In this document: positions 32,001-40,725 of the stretch, piece after piece
Position numbering within the stretch: the first letter of the stretch is position 1
Layout: every line of letters begins with the position of its first letter
Source: Corallium rubrum
Lineage: Eukaryota; Cnidaria; Anthozoa; Scleralcyonacea; Coralliidae
Direction: 5' to 3'
Length of the DNA: 64,000 bases
NCBI GenBank assembly: GCA_964035015.1
Contig: OZ036005.1
Coordinates: 373,701-437,700, forward strand
Position numbers and translations under genes: made by a program
The notes under the pieces: model-generated
The model's database searches: none
Seen by the model: the letters and a program-made list of their open reading frames with translations, nothing else
What the model was told of the DNA's origin: nothing

Positions 32001-35000
32001 AGACCCATGGTACTGGATGAATTCGAGACCCACGGTACTGGATGAATTCGAGACCCACGATACTGGATGAATTCGAGACCCACGGTACTGGATGAATTCG
32101 AGACCCACGATACTGGATGAATTCGAGACCCACGATACTGGATGAATTCGAGACCCATGGTACTGGATGAATTCGAGACCCACGGTACTGGATGAATTCG
32201 AGACCCATGGTACTGGATGAATTCGAGACCCACGGTACTGGATGAATTCGAGACCCATGGTACTGGATGAATTCGAGACCCATGGTACTGGATGAATTCG
32301 AGACCCACGATACTGGATGAATTCGAGACTCATGGTACTGGATGAATTCGAGACCCACGGTACTGGATGAATTCGAGACCCACGGTACTGGATGAATTCG
32401 AGACCCACGATACTGGATGAATTCGAGACCCACGGTACCGGATGAATTCGAGTCGGTTTCGAATTCGTCCCGTACTGCCTGTTTACACGGAGCTGTGCAC
32501 TGTTCGGCGTTCTTTTTTTGTCCGTTTACACGGTACCAGACGAGTTCGGAACCATGCCGGTTAAAAACTAGACCTGAATTTTTAAGGTCTCGAATTTGTG
32601 CGGTTTCGTGGGGTCCCGTGTAAACGGAAGGCTGACACACTGCGTGCTAAACATCAGACTCGGAAAGGCCTGGGGAGCACTGAATGAGCTGGACAAAATC
32701 TGGAAATCCAACCTACCAGATAAACTGAAGAGAAATTTCGTCAGAGCTAAGTACTGTAGAATCTGTCTTCGTATATGGTGCCACCACTTGGACCCTAACA
32801 TCAACACTAGAAAAGAAGATTGATGGCGCATACACACGAATGATACGAGCTGCCCTGAACAAATCTTGGAAAGAACACCCGACAAACAAGGAACTATATG
32901 GCAACATCCCTCATATTAGCAAATCAATACGTCAACAAAGATTGAGATTTGCTGGACATTGCTGGCGCAGCAAAGAGGAATTAGCTGGGGATGTTTTACT
33001 CTAACCAGGACGCCCAAGGAAGACATATATTGATCTGCTGATGGAGGATACAGCATGCAGGGTAGAAGAACTTCCAAATGCTATGAATAACAGAGATGGA
33101 TGGAAGAAATGTGTCATGGGAAGCCAAGCTAGCTCGTAATGATGATGATGACGATGCCTGCGTGCTATTCAGATATATTTTCGCTTTCGTACGTTGAAAT
33201 ATAAGAGTAAAAACATACATTTGCACAGCAGGCAAAGGGGGGAACGTTTAGCAGAAATTAAACCCTTCCCGAATTAGTACAGTTCCGCCTGTTCATGGAA
33301 GAAAAATCGAATTAGTACGGTTCCGCCAGCTGTTTACACGGCGAAATAGGACGAATTCGAGACCGGTTTTGAATTCGTCCGGTACCGTGTAAACGTAGCC
33401 TAAATAAACTTCATGTTTTGAGAAATTCGATATTTAAAAAGCAAAATTTTAGCAACTTGCCAAGGAGTCGCTGTATCGTTAGCTAGTCAACATTGCAATG
33501 TTGCTGTCAATATTGCAAGGTCGCGCGGGAAAGAACATCCAGTTTGATTGTATAAAACTTCCAATAGAACAAATTTGAAGCTCATAATCTAAATGACCAA
33601 TATTTAAAAAGTGAAAAAAATGTAGCATGTACTTTTCGAGATATTAAATACCAAAATTGCCTTCCTGATGTTACAAAATAAGGAAAGACTGAGATTGAAT
33701 ATATAGAACAGATGATGTATGCCGTTGAATTATTAATATTGTCATCAAACTCACTAATAATTCATGAGGAAAATTCAATAGTTAATCAGTATTTAGAAAT
33801 CGGAGGAAGATTACGGTCAAGTTTAGCAAACTTTGAGGTCGATTTTCTCTTAAAATATAGATTCATTTGAGAAGCTATATCAACACTCGTCAATGTTCGT
33901 CCTCCGATGTCTAAATACAGCCAAGCTGGTTAAACAAAACTGGGCTTCATCTCCTAGACTGTATTTAGAAATTGGAGGAAGAACACGTGTTGCATATATT
34001 ACTTTAAATCCATTGTCGTTTTGCATAGTTGCTCAACTGCATACGTCATCTAACCGAGCGATTAATTTCTTCAAGAAATGGATAAGCCATTATGGCAAAC
34101 TTTGAGAGTTTATGGCTCAAAGACTGCAGCAGTTTTGTTTGAAATTTTCAGTGAATGCTCCTGTCATGATCTGTTCAAAACAGTGAACTCTATATAAGGA
34201 CTGGAACGATACCTACAAACCAAATTTTGAAGCCATCATGGAGGCTGACATGCAGGGCATCCCCAGTCCTCTTTTATGCAGGAAAATCTTTATTTTTTAC
34301 GTTATATTTTGTTATGACCCAATTACAAAGAAATGCAAACATGCTACAGTAATAGATATTTCTTCTAAAGTCTTTTAGCAGCAAAAACGCAGCTTGAATA
34401 TTCGACAAAAAACACAATTTGAATCCGAAACCGCGCGGATCTCTTGATTTTTTTGTATGGCAGCTCCAAGTGTCGAGGTATCAAAAGTCAAGAAAAAGTT
34501 TATGAACATTTTGAATCAAATAAAGATAGCATTAATCAAGTCCTTTAAAGTCTACTGAAGTCTAGTGGCTATAATCTGTCGAGCATATGGATGCTGACAT
34601 GATCAATAAAAACCATAAATATTAAATTTTCTGAACAGTCAAAAAATCAAACAAAACACAGAAATACGAACCGACAGTGTTTTAAAGGCATCAAACTGAT
34701 CCAAAATATACGTGGTGTTATGATTCAAAAGGTATGAGGAAATTATTCATAAGAGCAAAGGCACAGCGTGACAGGGTTGCAAGAATTCATAAAATAAAGA
34801 CGATTAAATACTAAAAACCTGAATTTTCGTCAGGAGTTTCTATCAATCCAAGCAAAATTTTGCTTTGTTTGGCAATATTTGTCCTCCTCCAATCTATTTT
34901 TGCCAGCAAACATGCCTCAGACAAGAAAGGACAATGATTTTAATACATACTGGCTTCGTTATATCAGTTCTAAAGAAGTTCAACTACAAACAAATAAAAA

Positions 35001-38000
35001 ATTCTCGCTGGGCCATTGTTCTGTTTTCTACCGCTCCTTGGAAGTTGGTCAGACGTTCATGCGTTGCCCCCAGCAGCCGGAAGTTTGGCTTCACCAATCA
35101 TAGGGCCGAGCTTATGGAGGTCTCGTTCCAGTCTTTATATAGAGTTCACTGGTTCAAAACCACGAAAAAGTTTTATGGCTTCACAGACACTTTAAACTTT
35201 TCTTTTGTGTTTAGATACGTCACGGCCTCATTCAAGGTCTGTGTCGTCAGGTACACCTAATGTAACGACTGAAGAAGATATGATTACTGACAGATTCCGT
35301 AGTTTCACACCTTCGACCAAAGGTACGTTTATTAAAGACCTGTTTATATAAGCTGGACTGGCCCTGTTACGAGCTATCATCAGCTAGCTTTGCTTCTAAT
35401 AATAACCCTGGTCCGATCTAATCCATTTCTTATTTCGTTTTTTAACGTTCATTTCTAGACGATGAGGACTCCGAAGAGGAAGGCGTGCATTATCCTCATA
35501 TAACTCCACCAGTCCCCTCAGTCAACCCAAGAAGAAGCACATCCTCGTCTTCTGGTAGGATACAGTGACATCAGCAATAAATACAGCAATAAATATAGCA
35601 TGATCTTAGCAGAATTTTTGTAGATTTTAGCAGAATATTGCAGGATCTTTATAGGATCTTAGAGGGATCCTTGTAGGATCTTAGTAGGATCCTTGTAGGA
35701 TCTGAGCAGGATTCTTGTAGGATCTTAGAGGGATCCTTGTAGGATCTTAGTAGGTTTCTTGTAGGTTCTTAGCCTGGTTACCTGGCCCAATTTCAAAAGA
35801 AATAAGGGCTAGGTAACCACTAATCTCATTCTCGCGTCATCAGGGCTAAATCCACTTATGACGATTGCAGTTTTAATCACAGCCACTAAAAACGCGCGAA
35901 ATTTCAACCAATAGGAAAGCAGATGGCTTTAGTGCTTACTTGGCCCATATTCTTTGATTGGGCCAGGGTACCAGGCTAGGATCTTAGCAGGATTCTTGTA
36001 GGATCTTAGAGGGATTCTTGTAGGATCTTCGGGGGATTCTTGTAGGATCTTCGGGGGATTCTTGTAGGATCTTAGAGGGATCCTTGTAGGATCTTTGAGG
36101 GATCCTTGTAGGATCTTAGAGAGATTCTTGTAGGATCTTAGAGGGATCCTTGTAGGATCTTAGAGGGATCCTTGTAGGATCTTAGCAGGATTCTTGTTGG
36201 ATCTTAGCAGGATCTTTGTAAAATTTTAGTAAATGTATTTAGTAGAATCCTTGTAGGATCTTAGGAGGAACGTAACAGGGTCTTATTAGGATCCTGATAG
36301 GATTTTTGATCTGTTAACCGCTGCGTATTGTATATCAAGTAGCTAGCAATTCTAACAATTGTCGTTTATCTTACAAAGGTTCTCTGGAAAGCATCCATTC
36401 AAGAAGTGATAGGAAAGGACGCACGGTAAATAAATATTAAGATTAATAAATCTTGACGTTTACATCTCAAACTCATTAATAATTCATGAGGAAAGCACAA
36501 AGGAAATCGGTACCGTGTCTGTGGTTTGGATATCGGAGGAAGAAATTACATAAATTAAGCAAACTTTCATCTCGATTTTCTTAAAATACTGATTTGTTTG
36601 AGATGCTATATCATACACTCGGAGAAATGTTTCATCAGGAAATCCAAACACCTCGAAGTTTGTTCAAAAACGTCGGCTTCGCCTCGGTTTTCAACAAACG
36701 TCTCGGTATTTGGATATCCTGATGAAACACTCCTCCTTCGTCTATGATATATTACATCCCAAGACATTTTACCAAATATGCCAAATGATAGATGAGGGAC
36801 AGTCTGGTTCCCAGGCCTTTCTTTTCCAATTTCGAGCGGGCCTTCTCATGACTATCCTATTCTGTGACGTCATCAAAATGAGTTATCGAGAGAGAAGAGG
36901 ACTAGGAACTAGTCGTATCTATGTAGGCGTTTTTATGACGCTTTCATAGTAAGCGAGTTCGTAATCTTGACTGCGCATCAAAATGACGCACTTGGCATCA
37001 AAATGACGCGTTCTGCGCATCAAAATGACGCGTTCTGCGCACCAAAATGACGCGTTCTGCTCACCAAAATGACGCGTTCTGTCTGCGCATCAAAATGATG
37101 CGTTCTGTGCATACATCAAAATGATGCGTTCTGCGCATGCATCAAAGTGACGCGTTCTGCTCATGCATCAAAGTGACGCGTTCTGCGCATCAAAATGGCT
37201 CGTTGTGCGCATCAAAATGGTGTTCTGCGCATCAAAATGACGCGTTCTGCGTCGGCATAAAACTTATTTCAAAAAACTTTGCCTGGTGAATGAACAGCAG
37301 ATATCACTCCAGCATAGAGATCATGGAAGGGGAACTGGATAGGCAACTTAACAAAACCGGAAACGAAGTTTGCACAACTTGCTATGGTAATTATACGCTT
37401 GTAAGAGGCTAATGCACTTAACAGCTAAACTTAAGTAACATTACACTACTGCTTAAATTCAGTAATAGCTGAACGTAGCCATGTGGGACCGCCCGTTAGG
37501 TGCTTTAGCCCCTTATAATTGTATAATTATCATATCAAATTAGGCAAACTTGGTTTTCGATTTCGGAACATCGTTTTAAGTTTCCTATCCAGTTCCTCGT
37601 CTATTATCTATGACTCCAGTTCTCTATAGAGTTCACTGGTTGTGTCATATCACTTTAATTTCTGACTAATCTGATTGGTTAATGTCCAATGTTTGTCCGA
37701 AGTTTTGCGAGAGCCAATCAAATCTCTCAGCGCGTTATCCACGTATTTCGTGCGGAAAGGTCTATTGTTGGATTAAATTTAACATTAAGGCAAAAATTTG
37801 TGTTTGAGTTATAAAGCTGATTTCTACTTTCTATTCTAGGCGTCTATGACGAAATCTCTGAATGAAGGTAATTCTGGAACTAGAACGTTAGAAAATGATT
37901 ATTCGCTAATGAAACCAAGTGGAAAGCGAAGATCAGTGAAACAGGATTGTAGTGCAGTGCGCATGGGCTACGCTGCAGAACAACGTCGGTCTGCATCACT

Positions 38001-39006
38001 TCCCAGAAGACCTAGCGCGTCGAGCACGGAGAGAGCGAGGACTGGAAGCGACTGCGAGAAGAATGGCGAGAGTGATAAAGATGGTGCTCATTACTTAAAC
38101 ATGAAACCACGTCAACGAATTGCTAGCGACTCGTCCTCAGACGGACCTCCGCCGACTCTTCCTTCACGACAAAAACCGGGTGCTTCCGATGTTTATATTA
38201 AGATGAGCAGCCCTGGTCATACTCCTAATCTTGAGAGATCTCGTCTTTCCACGTCGTTGCCTTCTTCTGATTCGAATAACTCCACCGAGGAACTCGTCTT
38301 GGATCACGAGAGTAGTACATATGTCAACATGGCGCTTGGCTCACGACGTCAGCCGAGGATGGGTTCGTCGTCGAACGAGAGTGCCGACGAGACCTCGGAG
38401 ACGGCCGAGGAAACATTTGATCATCTCAACCATGGTAGTCAGACTAGCGAGGAAAATACCATCTCTCAGGGGGAGTGTTACGTCACCATGGGTCCACGCA
38501 ATCCTACGGCAAGCGGTGGTCTAAAGAAATGTCAGTCTCAGATCAATCGTAGTTCGAGGTCAGATTACGTCAACGTGAATGTCAGTCGGAGTCAGAGTGT
38601 TGGCAGTAAGACACCGCGACCAAAACCTCTCTTTGAAATTGTCCCTGAACAAGGTTTGAGCGGATCAAACGACGAAGAAAGCGGTCGACATTCACCGTGT
38701 AGCTACGTCAACGTTCAAACGAAAAACAGCGCATCATTATCATCAGAATCGAAGCAACAATATGCAAACTTTGTGCCAATAATGAAACCTAATGGCTCTG
38801 CTCCAGCCAGGAATAGCCCAGCCCTGAATTACACGTCGGTTGATTTCTCAGAGAAACGACACAGCAGTACAAATGAACTACACAGGACACACCCACCCGG
38901 AAGAAATTCTCCTTCGAATTATTCAACGATTGATTTCCAGAAATCGAAAGGACTTGCCGATATATCGAACTTACGCGAACGTCAACATCACCGCGTTAAC
39001 CCTTAA
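17691..39006 (+). CDS. IRS: Insulin receptor substrate (PH-PTB docking protein), complete, eight exons
   Basis: IRS proteins dock on activated insulin/IGF receptors at the plasma membrane and, once tyrosine-phosphorylated, recruit PI3-kinase, Grb2 and SHP2. Exons: 17691-17741, 23765-24068, 25996-26278, 27417-27598, 35215-35322, 35459-35554, 36379-36425, 37840-39006; 745 residues. Residues about 8-115 form a PH domain; about 119-213 an IRS-type PTB domain ([17 protein letters not shown], then VRRYGH and GRS, keeping the arginines that bind phosphotyrosine, then [11 protein letters not shown]). The tail has YxxM sites at Y378, Y442, Y476, Y518 and Y571, YxN sites at Y600, Y646 and Y665, and NYTSVDF and NYSTIDF near the C terminus. 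RSASLP at 407-412 fits a 14-3-3 site. The ATG has A at -3 and an in-frame TGA upstream at 17556. The YxxM set argues for IRS over DOK. Confidence 0.94.
17742..19188. other. IRS intron 1, left part: AT-rich, no recognised feature
   Basis: About 1.4 kb without coding potential, tandem repeat or clear fold-back. The rest of intron 1 to 23764 is annotated by its elements; 20700-21750 likewise shows nothing clear. Confidence 0.5.
19191..19373. mobile_element. MITE ended by CAATAGAGACCTTTCGCATG
   Basis: The right end GCACTTCATGCCAAAAGG then TCTATTG is the inverse of the left. A related half copy lies at 37650-37770 in intron 7. Confidence 0.75.
19689..19848. mobile_element. MITE ended by GGTTTTCCACTAGGTGA
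   Basis: The left end GGTTTTCCACTAGGTGATTT is mirrored by AAGTCACCTAGTGGAAAACC; 160 bp with a CTCATGCAGAGCTCATGAG core. Confidence 0.85.
19968..20095. mobile_element. Short element ended by CTGCCTGAGCTGG and GGATTAA
   Basis: Related copies at 24098 and 25060: CCTGCCTGAGCTGG, TTTTACTC(T), CACCAGA(C/T)GATTTTA, GAACCCTCAGACATCCTA. Probably a family bounded by TTAACCCATTCC-type ends. Confidence 0.6.
20592..20669. repeat. Fold-back of 28-bp arms
   Basis: GATGCTAATTAGTTACAAGC at the left and its inverse GTTGTAACTAATTAGCATC at the right, with ACTAGTGG in both arms and a short loop. Stem with one mismatch. Confidence 0.8.
21755..23047. mobile_element. Element ended by GTAGCGTAGCGAAGG, enclosing a 7-bp satellite
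   Basis: AGTAGCGTAGCGAAGG at the left and CCTTCGCTACGCCCCTGCT at the right are inverted. It contains a hairpin AAAATGGGCGTGG / CCACGCCCATTTT (21819-21845), the TTGGCTC array, and a C run with (CA)n at 22979-23014. Confidence 0.65.
22360..22860. repeat. (TTGGCTC)n 7-bp satellite
   Basis: Perfect TTGGCTC repeats from about 22525 to 22660, flanked by TAGCTCC and TGGCTCC variants. It opens Trp/Leu/Ser and Gln/Glu/Ser/Arg frames that are not genes. Confidence 0.97.
23355..23523 (-). mobile_element. 5S-derived SINE tail fragment
   Basis: TGAATTGCGAAGGACGCAGA then TCAACGTGGCCGTGT and GTGTTGATTTTAT match the downstream half of the 10565-10860 copy. The 5S head is missing. Confidence 0.65.
23765..24068 (+). 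CDS. IRS: IRS exon 2 (PH domain)
   Basis: After AAACAG. Encodes [12 protein letters not shown] to the closing helix [13 protein letters not shown]; ends in phase 1 before GTTAGT. The C-terminal Trp of the PH helix is present. Confidence 0.93.
24098..24834. mobile_element. Split short element with an insertion bounded by GGCGAGAAAT
   Basis: CCATTCCTGCCTGAGCTGGT to TTTTACTCATCATGGCGAGA is broken at about 24182. The partner half resumes near 24786 with GCAAAGGGAGAACTCTGA. The insert ends GGCGAGAAATAATGG and CCACCATTTCTCGCC, inverted. Confidence 0.65.
24839..25036. mobile_element. MITE ended by TGGTTCTCATATGTCGC
   Basis: The right end GCGACATATGAGAACCA mirrors the left. An inner pair, GATTTAGATGCATGTTAA and TTAACATGCATCTAAATC, also folds. 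Confidence 0.85.
25378..25767. mobile_element. MITE ended by AATAGAGACTTTAAG
   Basis: The left end AATAGAGACTTTAAGATTCA with ACAACGGACTACGGC and the right end GTCGTAGTCGTTGTG with TTTCTTAAAGTCCCTATT are inverted. Confidence 0.75.
25996..26278 (+). CDS. IRS: IRS exon 3 (PTB domain)
   Basis: Encodes the whole PTB core from [15 protein letters not shown] to [10 protein letters not shown]. The paired Arg in VRRYGH and the Arg in GRS match the phosphotyrosine-binding arginines known for IRS1. Donor GTAATT at 26279. Confidence 0.95.
26378..27402. repeat. 20-bp satellite filling IRS intron 3
   Basis: About 50 copies of TTGTGAGACCTTACGTTACA, with the last three bases usually ACA, AAG or ATA. It takes up most of the 1138-bp intron and ends about 15 bp before the acceptor of exon 4. 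Confidence 0.97.
27417..27598 (+). CDS. IRS: IRS exon 4 (linker)
   Basis: Basic, Ser-rich linker: [21 protein letters not shown]. It starts after TATTTCAG, about 20 bp past the end of a 20-bp satellite, and stops before GTAATG. Reading on would give a stop at 27637-27639; intron retention cannot be excluded. Confidence 0.85.
27868..28798. repeat. 25-bp satellite, array 1
   Basis: More than 30 units reading GGTACTGGATGAATTC then GAGACCCAC, with GGACG/GGATG and CGG/CGA variants. One reversed unit lies at the left edge. Long frames on both strands are artefacts. Confidence 0.97.
28799..31251. other. Spacer between the two 25-bp arrays
   Basis: No coding signal. The two ends are diverged inverted copies: CAGATTAATATACAGATGTG at 28804 and its inverse near 31228, then GTCCCCAC and TGGCAAGTGTCAT in both. 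A G-rich tract lies at 29679-29728. The middle is AT-rich and unrecognised. Confidence 0.6.
29679..29728 (+). other. G-run cluster, potential quadruplex
   Basis: Seven or more runs of three to seven G separated by one to three bases in 50 bp, on the transcribed sense strand of IRS intron 4. Confidence 0.75.
31252..32452. repeat. 25-bp satellite, array 2
   Basis: More than 45 units of the same repeat as array 1, in the same orientation, with more CATGG variants. It ends at GGATGAATTCGAGTCGG, where it meets element sequence with GTTTACACGG. Confidence 0.97.
32631..33140 (+). pseudogene. Non-LTR retrotransposon RT C-terminal fragment, frame broken
   Basis: Pieces in different frames: [20 protein letters not shown], then [49 protein letters not shown], then a stop and [20 protein letters not shown]. 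This is the post-catalytic end of a LINE RT with a frameshift and stop: a dead copy inside the 5.9-kb unit. Confidence 0.8.
33165..33395. mobile_element. Interspersed element related to 15935-16265
   Basis: TTTCGCTTTCGTACGTTGAA, GAATTAGTACGGTTCCGCC and GTTTACACGGCGAAATAGG; then GACGAATTCGAGACCGG, close to the satellite unit; ends CCGTGTAAACGTAGCC. Confidence 0.65.
33553..35214. other. IRS intron 4, right end
   Basis: 33720-33920 carries a copy of the CTCATTAATAATTCATGAGG family. The rest to 35214 is AT-rich, with short chance open frames and no recognised domain. Confidence 0.5.
35215..35322 (+). CDS. IRS: IRS exon 5
   Basis: In phase with exon 4: [16 protein letters not shown] to FRSFTPSTK. 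The RPxSRS stretch after the PTB domain resembles the RPRSKS stretch of vertebrate IRS. Acceptor TGTTTAG; donor GTACGT. Confidence 0.85.
35459..35554 (+). CDS. IRS: IRS exon 6
   Basis: Acidic, then Pro/Ser-rich: [18 protein letters not shown] and PRRSTSSSS. Acceptor TTTCTAG; donor GTAGGA. Phase 1 at both ends. Confidence 0.83.
35628..36300. repeat. 22-bp GGATCTTAG satellite in IRS intron 6
   Basis: The unit contains TTGTAGGATCTTAGAGGGAT. It is interrupted by the MITE at 35770-35978. Confidence 0.95.
35770..35978. mobile_element. MITE inserted in the 22-bp satellite
   Basis: Termini GCCTGGTTACCTGGCCCAA and TTGGGCCAGGGTACCAGGC, flanked on both sides by TA, which fits a Tc1/mariner-type TA duplication. 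Satellite units continue on both sides. Confidence 0.8.
36379..36425 (+). CDS. IRS: IRS exon 7 (47 nt)
   Basis: Small exon [15 protein letters not shown] between TTACAAAG and GTAAAT. It bridges phase 1 to phase 0, needed to enter the terminal exon in frame. Confidence 0.78.
36468..36770 (+). mobile_element. Fold-back repeat, ATTAATAATTCATGAG family, second subtype
   Basis: CTCATTAATAATTCATGAGG, GATATCGGAGGAAGAAATTA, then the hairpin CATCAGGAAATCCAAACACC / GGATATCCTGATG. Relatives at 42085-42400 (minus) and 59233-59530 (plus). Confidence 0.7.
36975..37256. repeat. 20-bp CATCAAAATGACGCGTTCTG satellite in IRS intron 7
   Basis: About a dozen imperfect units, some lengthened by CATG or shortened. 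Confidence 0.92.
37840..39006 (+). CDS. IRS: IRS terminal exon (tyrosine-motif tail)
   Basis: One 388-codon exon after TATTCTAG, ending TAA at 39004-39006. Holds all YxxM sites (YSLM, YLNM, YIKM, YVNM, YVTM), the YVN and YAN sites, RSASLP, and the two C-terminal Y-x-x-(V/I)-D-F motifs. YVNM at Y518 fits both the p85 (YxxM) and Grb2 (YxN) consensus. Confidence 0.94.
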   Translation, partial: ASMTKSLNEGNSGTRTLENDYSLMKPSGKRRSVKQDCSAVRMGYAAEQRRSASLPRRPSASSTERARTGSDCEKNGESDKDGAHYLNMKPRQRIASDSSSDGPPPTLPSRQKPGASDVYIKMSSPGHTPNLERSRLSTSLPSSDSNNSTEELVLDHESSTYVNMALGSRRQPRMGSSSNESADETSETAEETFDHLNHGSQTSEENTISQGECYVTMGPRNPTASGGLKKCQSQINRSSRSDYVNVNVSRSQSVGSKTPRPKPLFEIVPEQGLSGSNDEESGRHSPCSYVNVQTKNSASLSSESKQQYANFVPIMKPNGSAPARNSPALNYTSVDFSEKRHSSTNELHRTHPPGRNSPSNYSTIDFQKSKGLADISNLRERQHHRVNP

Positions 39007-39012
39007 CACGAC

Positions 39013-39097
39013 ACAAGTTTGCGTGTTTCGTGAACCAAGTTTGCGTGTTTCGTGAACCAAGTTTGCGTGTTTCGTGAACCAAGTTTGCGTGTACTAA
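39013..39097 (+). repeat. 22-bp tandem repeat at the start of the IRS 3'UTR
   Basis: About three and a half copies of a unit containing GTTTGCGTGTTTCGTGAACC start within ten bases of the IRS stop codon. Confidence 0.9.
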
Positions 39098-39187
39098 CTT
39101 GATGTGCACTTTATAATCCCTAGCGTTAATCGCGCGTGTGTCGCTCGCTCGTGGAACTTGCGAGATTTCCTGCCTTGGAATTTACAG

Positions 39188-39193
39188 AATAAA
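39188..39193 (+). terminator. Candidate polyadenylation signal of IRS
   Basis: AATAAA about 180 bp after the stop codon, before the fold-back element at 39300. The first good signal downstream; no transcript data. Confidence 0.5.
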
Positions 39194-39299
39194 ATCAACG
39201 CAAGTCATAATCTTCAAAAAAGTTGTACAGAAAATTTCATACCGTTACGGAAAATGCCGCTAATTTTTGTCAGCCACTACGAAGTATTATACGCCAGGC

Positions 39300-39606
39300 C
39301 TAATTGCAGTCATACCGGATATTCTTTCCCGCGCGACCTTGCAATATTGACAGCAACATTGCAATGTTGACTTGCAAACGATACACGGTGATTTCTTGAC
39401 AAGTTGCTAAAAATTCGCATTTTAAATATCGAACTTACGTAATATGAAGTTCTATTGAAAGTAAAGTCAGAACAATTAACTCTAAGTAAACTTCATGTTG
39501 TGTGAAGTTCAATATTTAAAATGCGAATTTTTAGCAACTTGCCAAGGAGTCACCGTGTACCGTTTGCAAGTCAACATTGCAATGTTGCTGTCAATATATT
39601 GCACGG
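39300..39606. mobile_element. Palindromic MITE with the termini of the 5.9-kb unit
   Basis: GATATTCTTTCCCGCGCGAC, CTTGCAATATTGACAGCAAC and CAAGTTGCTAAAAATTCGC on the left; the right arm is their inverse, decayed at its end. It starts about 300 bp after the IRS stop codon. Confidence 0.85.
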
Positions 39607-39984
39607 TTTTCCTGTAATCAGGATGGTCATGCACACCACGGTGACCAAAATTAATGAGCTGCCAAAGGAAAACAATTTTATCAAACAAAATCCATATTAA
39701 AAAATACAAATTAAACTTTTCAGAATGTCAGCGGAAAGAAATCATGTTTAACAATGAAATTTCTAGATTATGAAAGAGATTTTGAAAGAGAACAAGACAA
39801 TTGAACTGACTTCAACCATCCTTGTTTATGTGTTTGGATGAAAAAGTACTCACAAAACAATACTGGACTAGAAATGTTGATACACTTTGAGATATAAGAA
39901 TTCAAATCAAATATTAAACTTCTAATGCAACTCAACAGTCGTTGGCACCTAACGTGTACACCACCCGTCAAAACATGTTCTAAA

Positions 39985-40470
39985 TTTAAAGTGTATATGA
40001 AACGAAAATTAAGTTTGTCTTATTTGAAAGAACTCTTAAAATAATGGGGAATATCAATTTACAGCTTTTTCATATTTTACTTAGTTCTTGAGATATTTAG
40101 ACTTATGTGATATTCAAATGAGATAACTTATGGTTCGTTTTTTTCTAATTAACATATTCTAAAATCGTGAATATTTTTAAGATTATTGATCAAAATCACT
40201 TGTAACTTGTCTTTCATGTTTAGTTGCATGAACTGTAGCAATATGCAAAGTTACAAGTGATTTTGTTCAATAATCGTAAAAATATTCACGATTTTCGAAT
40301 ATGTTAATTAGAAAAAAACGAACCATAAGTTATCTCATTTGCATATCACATAAGTCTAAATATCTCAAGAACTAAGTAAAATATGAAAAGGCTGTAAATT
40401 GATATTCCCCATTATTTTAAGAGTTCTTTCAAATAAGACAAACTTAATTTTCGTTTCATATATACTTTAA
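39985..40470. mobile_element. 486-bp near-perfect palindrome
   Basis: Arms of about 205 bp: TTAAAGTGTATATGAAACGA, TTGTCTTATTTGAAAGAACT, ATTCACGATTTT and others return inverted around a loop near 40220-40240. No coding content. Confidence 0.9.
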
Positions 40471-40540
40471 GCCAAAGCATTAAAGTGGTTCTCTGACGAA
40501 AATATTGTTGGCAATGTTTTTGCGTAGTCCTAAAGATCTT

Positions 40541-40725
40541 ATAGACCTTATTCAGAAATGGCCGCCGAATTAGAATTCTTTTATGTGCATATAAATTAGC
40601 CCTTATGACCTCGTTTTAAAGTAAGAATTATTTTGAATTTCACACATGAAAACGAGTTCATAAGGGCTAATTTATATGTGCATAAAAGAATTTTAATTCG
40701 GCGGCCATTTCTGAATAAGGTCTAT
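40541..40725. mobile_element. MITE ended by ATAGACCTTATTCAGAAATG
   Basis: Arms ATAGACCTTATTCAGAAATG and GGCCGCCGAATT mirrored at the right. Relatives at 44095-44262 and (split) 43265-43625 carry TTCTTTTATGTGCATATAAA. Confidence 0.85.

Larger units (their letters stand above)
27654..33552. mobile_element. 5.9-kb terminal-inverted-repeat unit in IRS intron 4
   Basis: The left terminus 27654-27815 (GATGTTCTTTCCCGCGTGAC, CTTGCAATATTGACAGCAAC, ATTGCAATGTTGAC, CCTTGGCAAGTTGCTAA) returns inverted at 33405-33552. The same terminus forms the small palindrome at 39300-39606. The interior carries two 25-bp arrays, a LINE fragment and unidentified sequence; I see no transposase. Confidence 0.75.

Noticed and set aside
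28053..32640. Long frames on both strands over the 25-bp arrays, up to 492 codons
   Set aside because: A 25-bp unit without stops gives all frames in rotation. The non-repeat ends are not recognisable protein.
34865..35260. 131-codon plus-strand frame before IRS exon 5
   Set aside because: No recognised similarity and a different frame from exon 5. The acceptor at 35214 and phase support the short exon instead.
35459..37839. DOK-family rather than IRS identity
   Set aside because: DOK proteins lack the series of YxxM sites and the paired C-terminal YxxxDF motifs seen in the last exon.
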